Shown: positions 27,974-36,901 of the stretch, one piece after another | Layout of the letters: each line of letters begins with the position of its first letter | How positions within the stretch are numbered: position 1 is the stretch's first letter | Assembly (NCBI RefSeq): GCF_001957135.1 | Contig: NZ_MPHK01000020.1 | Location: forward strand, 537 to 64,536 | Reading direction: 5' to 3' | DNA from: Shewanella sp. UCD-KL21 | GTDB lineage: Bacteria; Pseudomonadota; Gammaproteobacteria; Enterobacterales; Shewanellaceae | Length of the DNA: 64,000 nt | Notes under the pieces: generated by a model | The model's database searches: none | The model's input: only the letters and a program-made list of their open reading frames with translations | Told to the model about the DNA's origin: nothing | Translations under genes and position numbers: made by a program

Positions 27974-28116
27974 AAATAATATTGCTAATAAAGCATAAGC
28001 TTGCAGATAAATGTGCCTGGCTAATATTAGCATGAAAAGTAGCTGTTGTTGGATGATGCCTTTATCAAAAAATGTTTGATAGGGCATCATTAATAATCAC
28101 TTTCTCGGAGTCAATC

Positions 28117-29130
28117 TTGTTCAAATTTTCTGGTTTAAGTAAAGAAGTCGGCCACAAAGCCCGTGGTAAAACCGGTGTGCTGTTAATGAATTTAGGCACC
28201 CCAGATGAACCAACCGCATCAGCCGTTCGTCGCTATCTAGCAGAGTTTTTAGCCGACCCTCGGGTAGTTGAAATTCCTAAATTAGTGTGGATGTGTATAT
28301 TACACGGAATTATTCTAAGAATTCGCCCTGCAAAATCAGCAGCGCTGTACAAAGAAGTGTGGACCAAAGATGGTTCGCCTTTAATGGATATTAGTTTGCG
28401 TCAACAGGCCAAGCTTGATGCCTTGTTTAAGCAGCACGATGTCGATGCATCGGTGCATTTATCTATGCGTTACGGTAATCCATCAACCCCGAGTGTGTTA
28501 CAGCAAATGCACAAAGACGGAATCGATAAGATTATTGTATTACCGCTTTATCCTCAATATGCCGCGCCAACAACGGCATCAGCCTTTGATGCTATTGCCA
28601 AAGAGCTATGTAAATGGCGCTATATTCCAGCGCTGCATTTTATTAATACCTACCATGACGATCCTAATTTTATTGATGCATTAGCGAAATCAATTCAAGC
28701 GGATTTTGACGCAAATGGAAAACCGGAAAAATTGGTGTTGTCTTATCACGGCATGCCAGAACGCAATCTGCATTTAGGCGATCCTTACTATTGTTTTTGC
28801 GTTAAAAGCACTCGCTTAGTGGTCGAAAAACTAGGTTTGTCGGAAGACGAATATGTGATGACCTTCCAATCACGCTTTGGTAAAGCCAAGTGGTTACAAC
28901 CTTATACCGATGCCACCATGGAAGCGTTACCGGGTCAGGGCGTGACGGACATTGCTGTTGTTTGCCCAGCATTTAGCGCTGACTGCTTAGAAACATTAGA
29001 AGAAATTAAAGGTGAGAACCGCGAAGTATTTGAACATGCTGGTGGTAAAAAATTCCGCTACATTGAATGCTTAAATGATAATGATGACCATATCAATATG
29101 ATGGCCAATCTGGTGAAGCCTTATCTTTAA
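28117..29130 (+). CDS. hemH: ferrochelatase
   Basis: The 337-aa enzyme inserts Fe(II) into protoporphyrin IX, the last step of heme synthesis. Family segments are GVLLMNLGTPDEPT near the N-terminus, VLPLYPQYAAPTTASAFD, the metal-binding histidine in LSYHGMPERNLHLGDPYYCFC and the catalytic glutamate in CPAFSADCLETLEEI. I chose TTG 28117 because GGAG lies six bases before it; the open frame reaches an ATG at 28072 with no ribosome site. The enzyme acts at the inner face of the cytoplasmic membrane. A two-way terminator follows. Confidence 0.94.
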   Translation: MFKFSGLSKEVGHKARGKTGVLLMNLGTPDEPTASAVRRYLAEFLADPRVVEIPKLVWMCILHGIILRIRPAKSAALYKEVWTKDGSPLMDISLRQQAKLDALFKQHDVDASVHLSMRYGNPSTPSVLQQMHKDGIDKIIVLPLYPQYAAPTTASAFDAIAKELCKWRYIPALHFINTYHDDPNFIDALAKSIQADFDANGKPEKLVLSYHGMPERNLHLGDPYYCFCVKSTRLVVEKLGLSEDEYVMTFQSRFGKAKWLQPYTDATMEALPGQGVTDIAVVCPAFSADCLETLEEIKGENREVFEHAGGKKFRYIECLNDNDDHINMMANLVKPYL

Positions 29131-29150
29131 TTAATGTATGGTGATAGATT

Positions 29151-29178
29151 AAAAAAGGAGTCGGTTGACTCCTTTCTT
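29151..29178. terminator. two-way terminator between hemH and ruvX
   Basis: AAAGGAGTC and GACTCCTTT form a perfect stem around GGTT, flanked by A and T runs. It can end both convergent units. Confidence 0.85.
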
Positions 29179-29189
29179 ATGGGCTAAAA

Positions 29190-29615
29190 CTAGTCTGAGT
29201 ATTGGTTCTCAAAATAGCTTTCAATGATTAACACCGCCGATACGGCATCAACTTGGCCTTTGGTTAGCTTTTTATAGCCGCCTAATTCAAATAGCCTTGC
29301 TTTAGCATCTGTGGTGGTGAGGCGCTCATCTTGAGTTACCACTTTTACCCCAAAGCGGCCACTAATGCGATTGGCAAATTTTCGCGCCCGCTGAGTCATC
29401 TCTTGTTCAGTACCGTCCATATTAAGTGGTAAACCAACAACGACTAAATCAGGTTGCCACTCTTTCAATACCGCTTCAATTTCATCCCAATTAGGGATGC
29501 CATCATTGGCTTTAATGGCCGAAACGGGCGTTGCGCTTGAAGTGATTTCCTGGCCAACCGCAACACCGATACTTTTGGTGCCAAAATCAAAGCCTAATAC
29601 TGTTTTAGATTGCAT
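29190..29615 (-). CDS. ruvX: Holliday junction resolvase-like RuvX/YqgF
   Basis: The 141-aa protein has an RNase H-like fold with the first acidic residue in LGFDFGTKSIGVAVG (about residues 7-21), a second in VVVGLPLNMDGTEQ and the third in VDAVSAVLIIESYF. The family resolves recombination intermediates and also takes part in ribosomal RNA maturation. I placed the start at 29615, giving the standard length; the open frame extends to 29660. It is downstream of yqgE on the same strand, the conserved yqgE-yqgF order. Confidence 0.93.
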   Translation of the reverse strand: MQSKTVLGFDFGTKSIGVAVGQEITSSATPVSAIKANDGIPNWDEIEAVLKEWQPDLVVVGLPLNMDGTEQEMTQRARKFANRISGRFGVKVVTQDERLTTTDAKARLFELGGYKKLTKGQVDAVSAVLIIESYFENQYSD

Positions 29616-29745
29616 GTTGTTCTCTGGATAATCGAAATAATGAATATCGACAGTTGCCAAGCCAAGTAATTAACTGACAGCAAATGAAGATGAATACTTG
29701 GCGCTTATAAACATAAATTGGTGTATTAGCGAGTTATAAAAAAGC

Positions 29746-30306
29746 TTAAGAGTGACCTACTTGTGATGATATTTGCCAAATATCAAAGCCTAATTGTTTG
29801 GTGGCTTGTGTCCAAAGCTGATCATAGTCTTGGTTAAAAACAAGTTCGGGTGTGGCTTCAATAGTTAACCAGGTGTTTTCTGCTAACTCTTCTTCTAACT
29901 GGTTTTTGCTCCAACCTGCATAACCTAAGGCTACAATAAATTGTTTTGGCGACTCTTCTGTGCCTAGGGCGTTAAGCACATCTCGTGATGTGGTTAGCAT
30001 GCAAAATTCACTAACGGGCTCACTATTGACCCAAATAGATTGCGGCGTGTGTAATACAAAGCCTCTGTCGGTATCAACTGGGCCGCCTAAAACTACCGAC
30101 TCTTCAAGGGAAAGACTTAATTGCGCTTTTTTAGCTAAGCCGATTTGCTCTAGCAGCTCATCAATAACGATATTGGTTGGGCGATTGATCATCACTCCCA
30201 TGGCGCCTTTATCGTTATGTTCGCAAATATAAATGACAGAACGCTCAAAAAAAGACTCATCTAAAGAGGGCATAGCAATTAACAGATGACCTTGTAAACT
30301 GTCCAT
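29746..30306 (-). CDS. yqgE: YqgE/AlgH family protein
   Basis: This 186-aa protein matches UPF0301: LQGHLLIAMPSLDESFFERSVIYICEHNDKGAMGVMINRPT at residues 4-44, GGPVDTDRGFVLH, and the FIVALGYAGWSKNQLEEEL segment. The family is conserved beside ruvX; AlgH in Pseudomonas influences alginate and virulence expression, but the molecular function is not clear. Length and start are standard. Confidence 0.94.
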   Translation of the reverse strand: MDSLQGHLLIAMPSLDESFFERSVIYICEHNDKGAMGVMINRPTNIVIDELLEQIGLAKKAQLSLSLEESVVLGGPVDTDRGFVLHTPQSIWVNSEPVSEFCMLTTSRDVLNALGTEESPKQFIVALGYAGWSKNQLEEELAENTWLTIEATPELVFNQDYDQLWTQATKQLGFDIWQISSQVGHS

Positions 30307-30401
30307 TATTTATCCTTTTGAAAAACCACTTGTCAATTCAACATACATACTTACAACGCCCTTAAACTCGGGATTATGATTTATGCTTAATTAGCGCAGG
30401 C

Positions 30402-30731
30402 TTAACCACCGGCGAGTTTGACCGAGTAGTTCATTTTCTCTAATAGGGTTTTGATTTTTTCGCGGTCATCAGTTTGAACTTCAATATTGAACTCTTTTAC
30501 CGTGCCGCCACAACCACATTGTTTTTTAAGCTTTTGCGCTAAGGCTTTTAACGCTTTAGCATCTAGCCCAAGCCCTTTAATGATACTAACGCCTTTACCT
30601 TTACGGCCTTTACTGTCTTTATGGATGCGGACAATGCCGTCACCTGAAGGAATTTGCTCTGTTGGCTTTTCTTGAGCAATTTTACCGCCATCGGTGCTGT
30701 AAACTAAAGAAACATTAGGATCAATACGCAT
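30402..30731 (-). CDS. yciH: YciH/SUI1 family translation factor
   Basis: The 109-aa protein is the bacterial relative of eukaryotic initiation factor eIF1. It has the VYSTDGG start, GIVRIHKDSKGRKGKGVSIIKGL, KKQCGCGGTVK and the C-terminal TLLEKMNYSVKLAGG. The family helps reject non-initiator tRNA or wrong start codons at the 30S subunit. It is a single minus-strand gene. Confidence 0.93.
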   Translation of the reverse strand: MRIDPNVSLVYSTDGGKIAQEKPTEQIPSGDGIVRIHKDSKGRKGKGVSIIKGLGLDAKALKALAQKLKKQCGCGGTVKEFNIEVQTDDREKIKTLLEKMNYSVKLAGG

Positions 30732-31088
30732 AGGTTCACTTGTACTTTATATAAATAATCAATACACACAGTTTAACAAACTAACTGACTTGGCTAAAGC
30801 AGCAAAGACCCCTCAGTTGTATAATCTAGCTGTTATCTTATTGGGGCTAAGTCTATTTACTAAGTTAATTCATTAAGTCCATTCACTAAGCCCATTACTA
30901 GGGTAAGTATCGCTTTCGCAGTGGTTAAGGCTAAAGCTTGCTGTTAAACATTTAGAAAACGGGATAAAGCGACTATTGTTAATATTATCAGTTGATGATT
31001 ATAGTTTAGCTAGGTAAGCTATTTATTAGCCTTATTAAAATGTATTTAATACAGAAACAGCCAGTTTGGGTTGTTATTCGGAGTTATT
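30732..31088. other. gap between divergent yciH and lipoprotein genes
   Basis: The region has no gene I can support. It contains a short tandem repeat of a 13-base unit at 30856-30894 (listed separately) and must hold the promoters of both neighbouring genes. Confidence 0.35.
30856..30894. repeat. three imperfect tandem copies of a 13-base unit
   Basis: The units TTTACTAAGTTAA, TTCATTAAGTCCA and TTCACTAAGCCCA follow each other without gaps, and a partial fourth copy (TTACTAGGG) may follow. The repeat lies about 125 bases upstream of the yciH start in the divergent promoter region. Confidence 0.6.
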
Positions 31089-31649
31089 ATGAAAAAGTTA
31101 TTTGTTGCTGCAGCGGTTTTAGCATTAAGTGCATGTAGCACCTTAAAAACCAATACCGATTTTGATCCAGCCGTTTCATTTGACCAATATAAAACCTACT
31201 CTTGGGTCGAAAAGAAAGACCAAGATGCAAGTTATCATCTCGATGGCCTAATGGACCAACGTGTTCGCGATGCTGTTAACAACGAGCTTGGGCAAAAAGG
31301 CTTAACAAAAGCAGACATCACAGAAGCTGACTTACTGGTTAACTACTTAACTAAAGTCGATAAAAAAATTAATGTCGACACCTTCAATACCAGTTTTGGT
31401 TACTACCCATATTATGGTCGTCGTGGCTGGGGCGGAGCAGGGATGAATACCCAAACCACAGTACGTGAATATGAAGTCGGCACCTTAATTGTTGATTTAA
31501 TCGATAACAAAACTGGCAATTTAGTATGGCGTGGCAGTGTTGCAGATACCATCCGCAATAAAAACACCCCAGAAGAGCGAGTACAAATCATCAACTCGGC
31601 AATTTCACAAGTGATGCTGAACTTTCCACCGCAGCCTAAAACAAAATAG
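31089..31649 (+). CDS. DUF4136 lipoprotein
   Basis: The 186-aa product has a lipoprotein signal peptide with lipobox LSAC at residues about 13-16 (cleavage before Cys16). It matches DUF4136: DFDPAVSFDQYKTYSWVEKK, the DADLLVNYLTK-type segment, an aromatic loop YYPYYGRRGWGGAG and EVGTLIVDLIDNKTGNLVWRGSVADTI. It is probably anchored in the outer membrane; its function is unknown. I chose ATG 31089 with CGGAG upstream; an open frame begins 18 bases earlier. Confidence 0.88.
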   Translation: MKKLFVAAAVLALSACSTLKTNTDFDPAVSFDQYKTYSWVEKKDQDASYHLDGLMDQRVRDAVNNELGQKGLTKADITEADLLVNYLTKVDKKINVDTFNTSFGYYPYYGRRGWGGAGMNTQTTVREYEVGTLIVDLIDNKTGNLVWRGSVADTIRNKNTPEERVQIINSAISQVMLNFPPQPKTK

Positions 31650-31681
31650 GCTTAATTGTTAGTTAAGTTACCCTTTATTAT

Positions 31682-31713
31682 AAAACCGTATCTAATTTTG
31701 ATACGGTTTTTTT
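31682..31713 (+). terminator. terminator after the DUF4136 lipoprotein gene
   Basis: AAAACCGTATC and GATACGGTTTT form a perfect stem around TAATTTT, followed by Ts. It separates the core genome from the polysaccharide locus. Confidence 0.88.
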
Positions 31714-31897
31714 ATTGTTGTTCATTGAAAGCGCCCTTACGACGCCACATAAGTAATACAAATGAATACCTTTGTATCAATTTGCAGCATTTGAAATATT
31801 TAATATCAAAAAGCTTTCACTTAGTTTGCTGGCTTTGGTAAAATGCTGCGCTTGGTGATAATGGACGTCACCTAGGATGATATTAAGTGAGTAGAAA

Positions 31898-32389
31898 ATG
31901 AAGTCATGGTATTTGTTATATTGTAAGCCACGCAGTGAAGTTAGAGCACAGCAAAACCTTGCATTGCAACAAGTCGAAAGCTACCTACCTATCATTCAAG
32001 AAGAGAAAACCTCACACGGAAAGACCAAACTCGTCGATGTCCCGCTATTTCCATGTTATTTGTTTATTTATTTTGATCCATTAGAAGTCAGTGTAAGCCG
32101 GATTCATTCAACCCGCGGTGCAAGTCGCATCATAGGTTGTAGTGAAGCGATGACACCGATTGATGAGCGGATCATTCAAGCAATCAAAAACAGAGTTTCA
32201 GTCCATAAGCCTGATGTTGAAAGTGATTTAATCGCAGGAGACAAAGTCCAATTTACTGATGGGCCATTTGTAGACTTAGAAGCCATTTTTGAAGAAAAAA
32301 ATGCCCAAAAACGATGCTTTGTTTTGTTTAATATCATGGGGCAACAAAAAAGAATGTGTGTAGACAGTAGTAGCATTAAGAAAATTTAA
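31898..32389 (+). CDS. rfaH: transcription antitermination protein RfaH
   Basis: The 163-aa protein is a NusG paralogue. It has the NGN domain start SWYLLYCKPRSEVRAQQNL, the VPLFPCYLFIYFDP segment that precedes the ops-binding face, STRGASRIIG, and a KOW-type C-terminal domain with GDKVQFTDGPFVDLEAIFEE. RfaH recruits to RNA polymerase paused at ops sites and lets long surface-polysaccharide operons be transcribed and translated fully. It is the gene directly before an ops-bearing leader (32667-32678), so it probably controls the downstream locus. Confidence 0.92.
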   Translation: MKSWYLLYCKPRSEVRAQQNLALQQVESYLPIIQEEKTSHGKTKLVDVPLFPCYLFIYFDPLEVSVSRIHSTRGASRIIGCSEAMTPIDERIIQAIKNRVSVHKPDVESDLIAGDKVQFTDGPFVDLEAIFEEKNAQKRCFVLFNIMGQQKRMCVDSSSIKKI

Positions 32390-32807
32390 TGAGTTTTGTT
32401 CGTTAAGATTTGTCGTTATGGTGTTGGTGTTTTGTTTTAATGGCCGATTTTTATGTGCAGGTGATTTAGTTTTCAGATTTCAGTGATAAACAGCGTTAAA
32501 TAGTCAGGTAATATACAGTGCTGTTACTAAAGACGATTAATTGAACGTTGCCTTTAGTAAGAGCATTTTAAAATAAGAAAGAAGTCTGCAATAGCTTAGT
32601 AAAGACTTTGAGTAACAAAACTTGAATTTCATTTATTGAAGGGCACTTTAGAAGCCGTAATCTATGGGCGGTAGCGTGTCTGAATGTGATTCATCCGCAA
32701 TTAAAATTAGTCTAATTTGCAAAATTTACACATAAAAATTACAAGATTATTTATTAAATATTAACGTTAGCTCAAATATTAGTTTGCTATTATTTACTTG
32801 GAGAGAC
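32390..32807 (+). promoter_or_regulatory. leader region of the polysaccharide locus
   Basis: This 418-base gap between rfaH and the first export gene is the long untranslated leader usual for RfaH-dependent operons. It contains one ops/JUMPstart element (listed separately) 130 bases before the first start codon. I see no gene in it. Confidence 0.7.
32667..32678 (+). promoter_or_regulatory. ops element (JUMPstart core) for RfaH
   Basis: GGCGGTAGCGTG is an exact match to the ops consensus known from E. coli and related polysaccharide operons. It lies on the coding strand 130 bases upstream of the SLBB export gene and just downstream of rfaH. Confidence 0.9.
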
Positions 32808-35549
32808 ATGGTGTTACAGAAGATTAAAACATTCGCAATAGCGGCATTGAGTGCGACATTATTTATCAGCGCACCTATTCAAGCAGTTACACCCTCACCG
32901 CAAATGATAGAGCAGTTTAAATCCTTGCCAGCCTCTGAACAACAAAGACTGGCGAAACAGTATGGTATTAGCCCTTCAGTATTATCGGGGCAAGGCAGTC
33001 AATCGGGTCAAATTGCTGAAGCAACGCCAATTCCTGCGAGGCAAGTACAAGCAAAAGAACAGCAAGCTGATAGTCTTGATTTTGAACAAGAAACTAAAAA
33101 AGGGGAATTAAGCTTTTTTGGTTATGACATGTTTGCAGGTGAACCCACCACATTCGCACCTATTTCAGATATACCTGTCCCTAGTGACTATATTGTTGGC
33201 CCAGGCGATACGCTAAATGTACAACTTTATGGTAAAGATAATCGTGAATATACCTTAACAATTGGCCGCGATGGCAATATCCAATTCCCAGAGTTAGGGC
33301 CGATTTCCGTAGTTGGTCACACATTTTCTGAGTTGAGAGCATATTTAGGTGAACGAATTCAGAAGCAGATGATCGGCGTTGAATCTAATATAACACTTGG
33401 CGAGCTGCGCTCCATACGGATTTTTATCGCCGGAGACGCCTATAAACCTGGTTCGTATACTGTCTCTAGTTTATCTACAATTACACAAGCTCTGTTTGCA
33501 GCTGGTGGCGTAAATGAAATAGGTAGTTTACGTAATATTCAAGTAAAACGTCAGGGCCAATTAGTTGGTAGCTTTGATTTATATGATTTGCTGCTAAAAG
33601 GTGATGCATCGAAAGACATCAATTTACGCTCAGGTGATGTGGTGTTTATTCCTTCAGTTGGTGGCCGAGTCAGTATTACCGGTGAAATTAGACGTCCGGC
33701 AATTTATGAAATTAAGAGCAATGAAACCATTGATGATGTTATTACAATGGCTGCTGGTGTTAACCCAGGTGCATACCCTAAGCGAAGCAGCATTGAGCGT
33801 TATAATAACAACGGTTTAAAAAGCATCGTCAATGTTGACTTAACTTCAGCAAAAGCAGCTAGCAAACTAGCGAAAGCGGGTGATTTTATCCGTGTAAAAA
33901 GTGCATCTACACAATACGAAGATGCCATTACCTTAGTCGGTGCAGTAGTAAGACCTGGCAAATATCAGTGGTATCAGGGGCAAAAAGTTAACGATCTTTT
34001 ACCTACTATTTGGGGGGATTTAGCCATCTCTGCTGATTTGAACTATGCACTTATTATTCGTGAAATTAATAAGTTTGGTAAGATTGAAGTACTACAATTT
34101 TCTCCAGGTAAAGCAATTGCACAGAAGGACCACTCGCAAAATATCGAGTTAAGTCCTAGAGATAAAGTTATTCTGTTTAACTATGATGATTCATCCATAA
34201 ATCGTTACCAGTTAAATAAATTAGTTCAAAATAGAGCGAAAAAAATAAAATCCCTCAGTAGTGACTCACTTATTGGCACCGATTTATTCAAAGCTGGTTT
34301 TAAGTCAATGAATATTGATGCTGCTGGCTCAATGCTGCATAAGGCTTCAATAGGTGGAGTTGTTATTCCAGGTTCTGATAAGGAACTTAATGAACAAGAA
34401 CAACTTATTGGTGATGAAGTCAGTAAAATGTTATCTAATTTATTTGATGACAGAGACTTAATCAAATTGAGTGGCTCAATGAGTCGTGAAGAGTTGTTAT
34501 TTCCGATTATTAGCAAGTTATCTCAGCAAAGTAGCCCTTCAGAAAAAGTTCAAGTAATTGCGATCTCTGGTAAAGTCAAAAATGGCGGTATATATCCATT
34601 AGCAACTAATGCTAAAGTCAGTGATTTACTTGTTGCTGCAGGTGGATTAATTGAAGGCGCTTATACAAATAGAGCAGAATTAACCCGAACCGAAAACTCT
34701 GATTCGCTTTCAGATATAAAGCATATACACGTCAATATTAATAATGCCTTAAATCACCTTCCATCTGATGATTTGTTATTAGAAGGCCGTGATATGTTGG
34801 TAGTACTAACAACTCCAGAATGGCAAGAGCGTAAATCGATTGAAATTCGTGGAGAAGTGAAATTCCCTGGTATGTATAACATTCGTAGAGGCGAGACTCT
34901 TGCTGATGTTATGCAACGTGCAGGCGGTTTTACTGATTATGCCTTCCCAACAGCGGCTGTTTTTGTAAGAGAATCAGTAAAACAACAAGAACAACTCGAA
35001 ATTAAAAAGCTTGCCGATCAATTACGCCGTGATATTGCAACCCGCGGAGTATCAAAAGACGGTACGGTTGTTAATTACTCTGAAGCACAGCTAATGCTTA
35101 CAGACTTAGAAAATATTCAAGCAGTTGGCCGTTTAGTTGTAGATCTAAATGCAATTCAAGTGGGCATTGAACAAGCAGATTTACAGCTTGAAGATAAAGA
35201 TATTTTATATGTACCGACAACCAAGCAAATCGTTTCTGTGATGGGGGAAGTACAACACCCGTCAACTCATAGATTTAAAGAAGGCACGACCTTAGACCAA
35301 TATTTATCTATGTCAGGAGGCCCAAGAGAACGTGCTGATAGCGATAGAACTTATATTATTAAAGCTGACGGCTCGGTAATGATGCCAAAACAAAGTTTCT
35401 GGTTTAGTAGTAAAGCTGCTTTAACAGCTGGCGATACCGTTATTGTGCCACTTGATACTGAATACAAAGATAACCTTACGCTTTGGACTCAAGTTACTCA
35501 AATTGTTTATAACTCAGCTGTTGCCTTAGCGACGATTTCAGGCTTATAA
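32808..35549 (+). CDS. SLBB-domain polysaccharide export protein (Wza-like, large form)
   Basis: The 913-aa product has a signal peptide (cleavage near APIQAV) and no lipobox cysteine. After a low-complexity Gln/Ala-rich part, the polysaccharide export domain begins at IPVPSDYIVGPGDTLNVQLYGKDNREY (about residues 120-145). SLBB repeats follow with the GxV..PG.Y pattern, for example IFIAGDAYKPGSYTV, VSITGEIRRPAIYEI, ITLVGAVVRPGKYQW, IEIRGEVKFPGMYNI and VSVMGEVQHPSTHRF. It probably forms or lines the exit channel through the envelope. ATG 32808 has GGAG five bases upstream. No Wzc-type kinase gene follows, which is consistent with a Wzx/Wzy O-antigen-like system with a Wzz regulator. Confidence 0.85.
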   Translation: MVLQKIKTFAIAALSATLFISAPIQAVTPSPQMIEQFKSLPASEQQRLAKQYGISPSVLSGQGSQSGQIAEATPIPARQVQAKEQQADSLDFEQETKKGELSFFGYDMFAGEPTTFAPISDIPVPSDYIVGPGDTLNVQLYGKDNREYTLTIGRDGNIQFPELGPISVVGHTFSELRAYLGERIQKQMIGVESNITLGELRSIRIFIAGDAYKPGSYTVSSLSTITQALFAAGGVNEIGSLRNIQVKRQGQLVGSFDLYDLLLKGDASKDINLRSGDVVFIPSVGGRVSITGEIRRPAIYEIKSNETIDDVITMAAGVNPGAYPKRSSIERYNNNGLKSIVNVDLTSAKAASKLAKAGDFIRVKSASTQYEDAITLVGAVVRPGKYQWYQGQKVNDLLPTIWGDLAISADLNYALIIREINKFGKIEVLQFSPGKAIAQKDHSQNIELSPRDKVILFNYDDSSINRYQLNKLVQNRAKKIKSLSSDSLIGTDLFKAGFKSMNIDAAGSMLHKASIGGVVIPGSDKELNEQEQLIGDEVSKMLSNLFDDRDLIKLSGSMSREELLFPIISKLSQQSSPSEKVQVIAISGKVKNGGIYPLATNAKVSDLLVAAGGLIEGAYTNRAELTRTENSDSLSDIKHIHVNINNALNHLPSDDLLLEGRDMLVVLTTPEWQERKSIEIRGEVKFPGMYNIRRGETLADVMQRAGGFTDYAFPTAAVFVRESVKQQEQLEIKKLADQLRRDIATRGVSKDGTVVNYSEAQLMLTDLENIQAVGRLVVDLNAIQVGIEQADLQLEDKDILYVPTTKQIVSVMGEVQHPSTHRFKEGTTLDQYLSMSGGPRERADSDRTYIIKADGSVMMPKQSFWFSSKAALTAGDTVIVPLDTEYKDNLTLWTQVTQIVYNSAVALATISGL

Positions 35550-35664
35550 AATTAGTTTTTAATCCTAGAACCTTGTAAAACAAATTAATAATAGGGATAA
35601 GACTAGATTTACAGCTTAAGATAATGCAATTAAAACATCGCTGTAAATCTAGTAACAACAAACA

Positions 35665-36639
35665 ATGAATAACCAAATACCACAAAATTACACAGATGCT
35701 AATTTCACTTCGAATCCGCAATCAGTAGCAGATGATGAAATTGATTTACGTGAGCTATTTTCAGTAATTTGGAAAGGCAAATGGTTAATCATAGCAGTGA
35801 CTGCAGTCTTCGCTGTAGGTTCTGTTTTGTTCGCTCTTAGTCAACCAAATACTTATAAATCAGAAGCGCTACTTTCACCAGCTGACGGGGAACAAGGTGG
35901 CGGCGGTTTAGCAGCACTTGCTGGACAGTTTGGCGGTCTTGCAAGTATGGCAGGCATCAACCTTGGTGGTGGCGGTGGTGTTGACAAAACTCAAATGGCG
36001 ATAGAAGTGGTTAAATCACGTCAATTCACCAGCGAGTTTATACAAAAGCATAATATTCTTGCCGACCTCATGGCCGCTGAGAAGTGGGACATGGCATCAA
36101 ATACACTCGCTTATGATGTAGATATGTTTGATGCTAAAAACAACAAATGGATTCGTGAGGTTCAAGCACCATTTAAGCCAGAGCCTTCAATGCAGGAAGC
36201 ATATAAAGAGTTTAGTAAAGTTATTGCGATTAATAGTGACAAAGAAACGGGTATGGTGAAAGTGTCGGTAGAGCATTTATCACCTTCGGTTGCTCAGCAG
36301 TGGGTTAAATGGTTAGTTGAAGATATCAATTTAGAAATGAAACAGCGCGATGTAGCAGAAGCTAAACGCAGTACCGCATTTTTAGAAACTCAGATAGCCC
36401 AAACTAATGTTGCAGATATTCGCACTATCTTGTACCAGCTAATTGAAGAGCAAACAAAAACCATTATGTTTGCTGAAGTACGTGAAGAATACGTATTCAA
36501 AACCATTGACCCTGCATTAGTACCAGAAGAAAAAGCAGGACCTAAACGAGCCTTGATTTGTGTTTTAGGAACAATGCTAGGTGGCATGTTAGCGGTAATG
36601 ATTGTTTTAATCAGGCACTTCGTTAGAAAAGAAGATTAA
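35665..36639 (+). CDS. Wzz-type polysaccharide chain-length determinant
   Basis: This 324-aa inner-membrane protein has the Wzz/PCP layout. A first hydrophobic helix lies near residues 40-58 (WLIIAVTAVFAVGSVLFAL) after the conserved DEIDLRELFSVIWKGKW. A long periplasmic part with a Gly-rich segment (GGGGLAALAGQFGGLASMAG) follows, then the proline motif PEEKAGPKRALI before a second helix at about 298-317. There is no cytoplasmic kinase domain. It controls how long polymer chains grow at the Wzy polymerase. Confidence 0.88.
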   Translation: MNNQIPQNYTDANFTSNPQSVADDEIDLRELFSVIWKGKWLIIAVTAVFAVGSVLFALSQPNTYKSEALLSPADGEQGGGGLAALAGQFGGLASMAGINLGGGGGVDKTQMAIEVVKSRQFTSEFIQKHNILADLMAAEKWDMASNTLAYDVDMFDAKNNKWIREVQAPFKPEPSMQEAYKEFSKVIAINSDKETGMVKVSVEHLSPSVAQQWVKWLVEDINLEMKQRDVAEAKRSTAFLETQIAQTNVADIRTILYQLIEEQTKTIMFAEVREEYVFKTIDPALVPEEKAGPKRALICVLGTMLGGMLAVMIVLIRHFVRKED

Positions 36640-36901
36640 GCAAAGAAAAATTAAAAAAATTATAGCCTATTGGGACGGTTTTAAGAAAAACAGTAAAACC
36701 GTGGCTTTATAGGAGATTGCGGGAATGTCGCTGTCTCAAAATGGATAGAAAGTGTCTCTGCATGGTTTTAAAGGCTGAGATTTAAAAGTGTAATTCTTCA
36801 AAGCTTTAAAAATATATTTTCTAATTCATCTTTATAGTGATGTTAGGTTCCAAAGTTTCAAAGGGTTTTAAATTAAAATTTGGGACTTTTAGATATAATT
36901 T
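36640..36901 (+). promoter_or_regulatory. mid-locus gap with hairpin
   Basis: The 262-base gap between the Wzz gene and the initiating transferase has a 9-bp perfect hairpin ACGGTTTTA / TAAAACCGT (36675-36683 with 36694-36702). AGCC and GGCT lie on either side. There is no T run after it, so it is not a standard terminator. It may be an attenuation or processing site that divides the locus into two transcriptional parts. Confidence 0.45.

Noticed and set aside
31656..31841. A 61-codon plus-strand frame downstream of the lipoprotein gene
   Set aside because: It runs straight through the lipoprotein terminator, has no ribosome site and reads like chance translation of AT-rich DNA.
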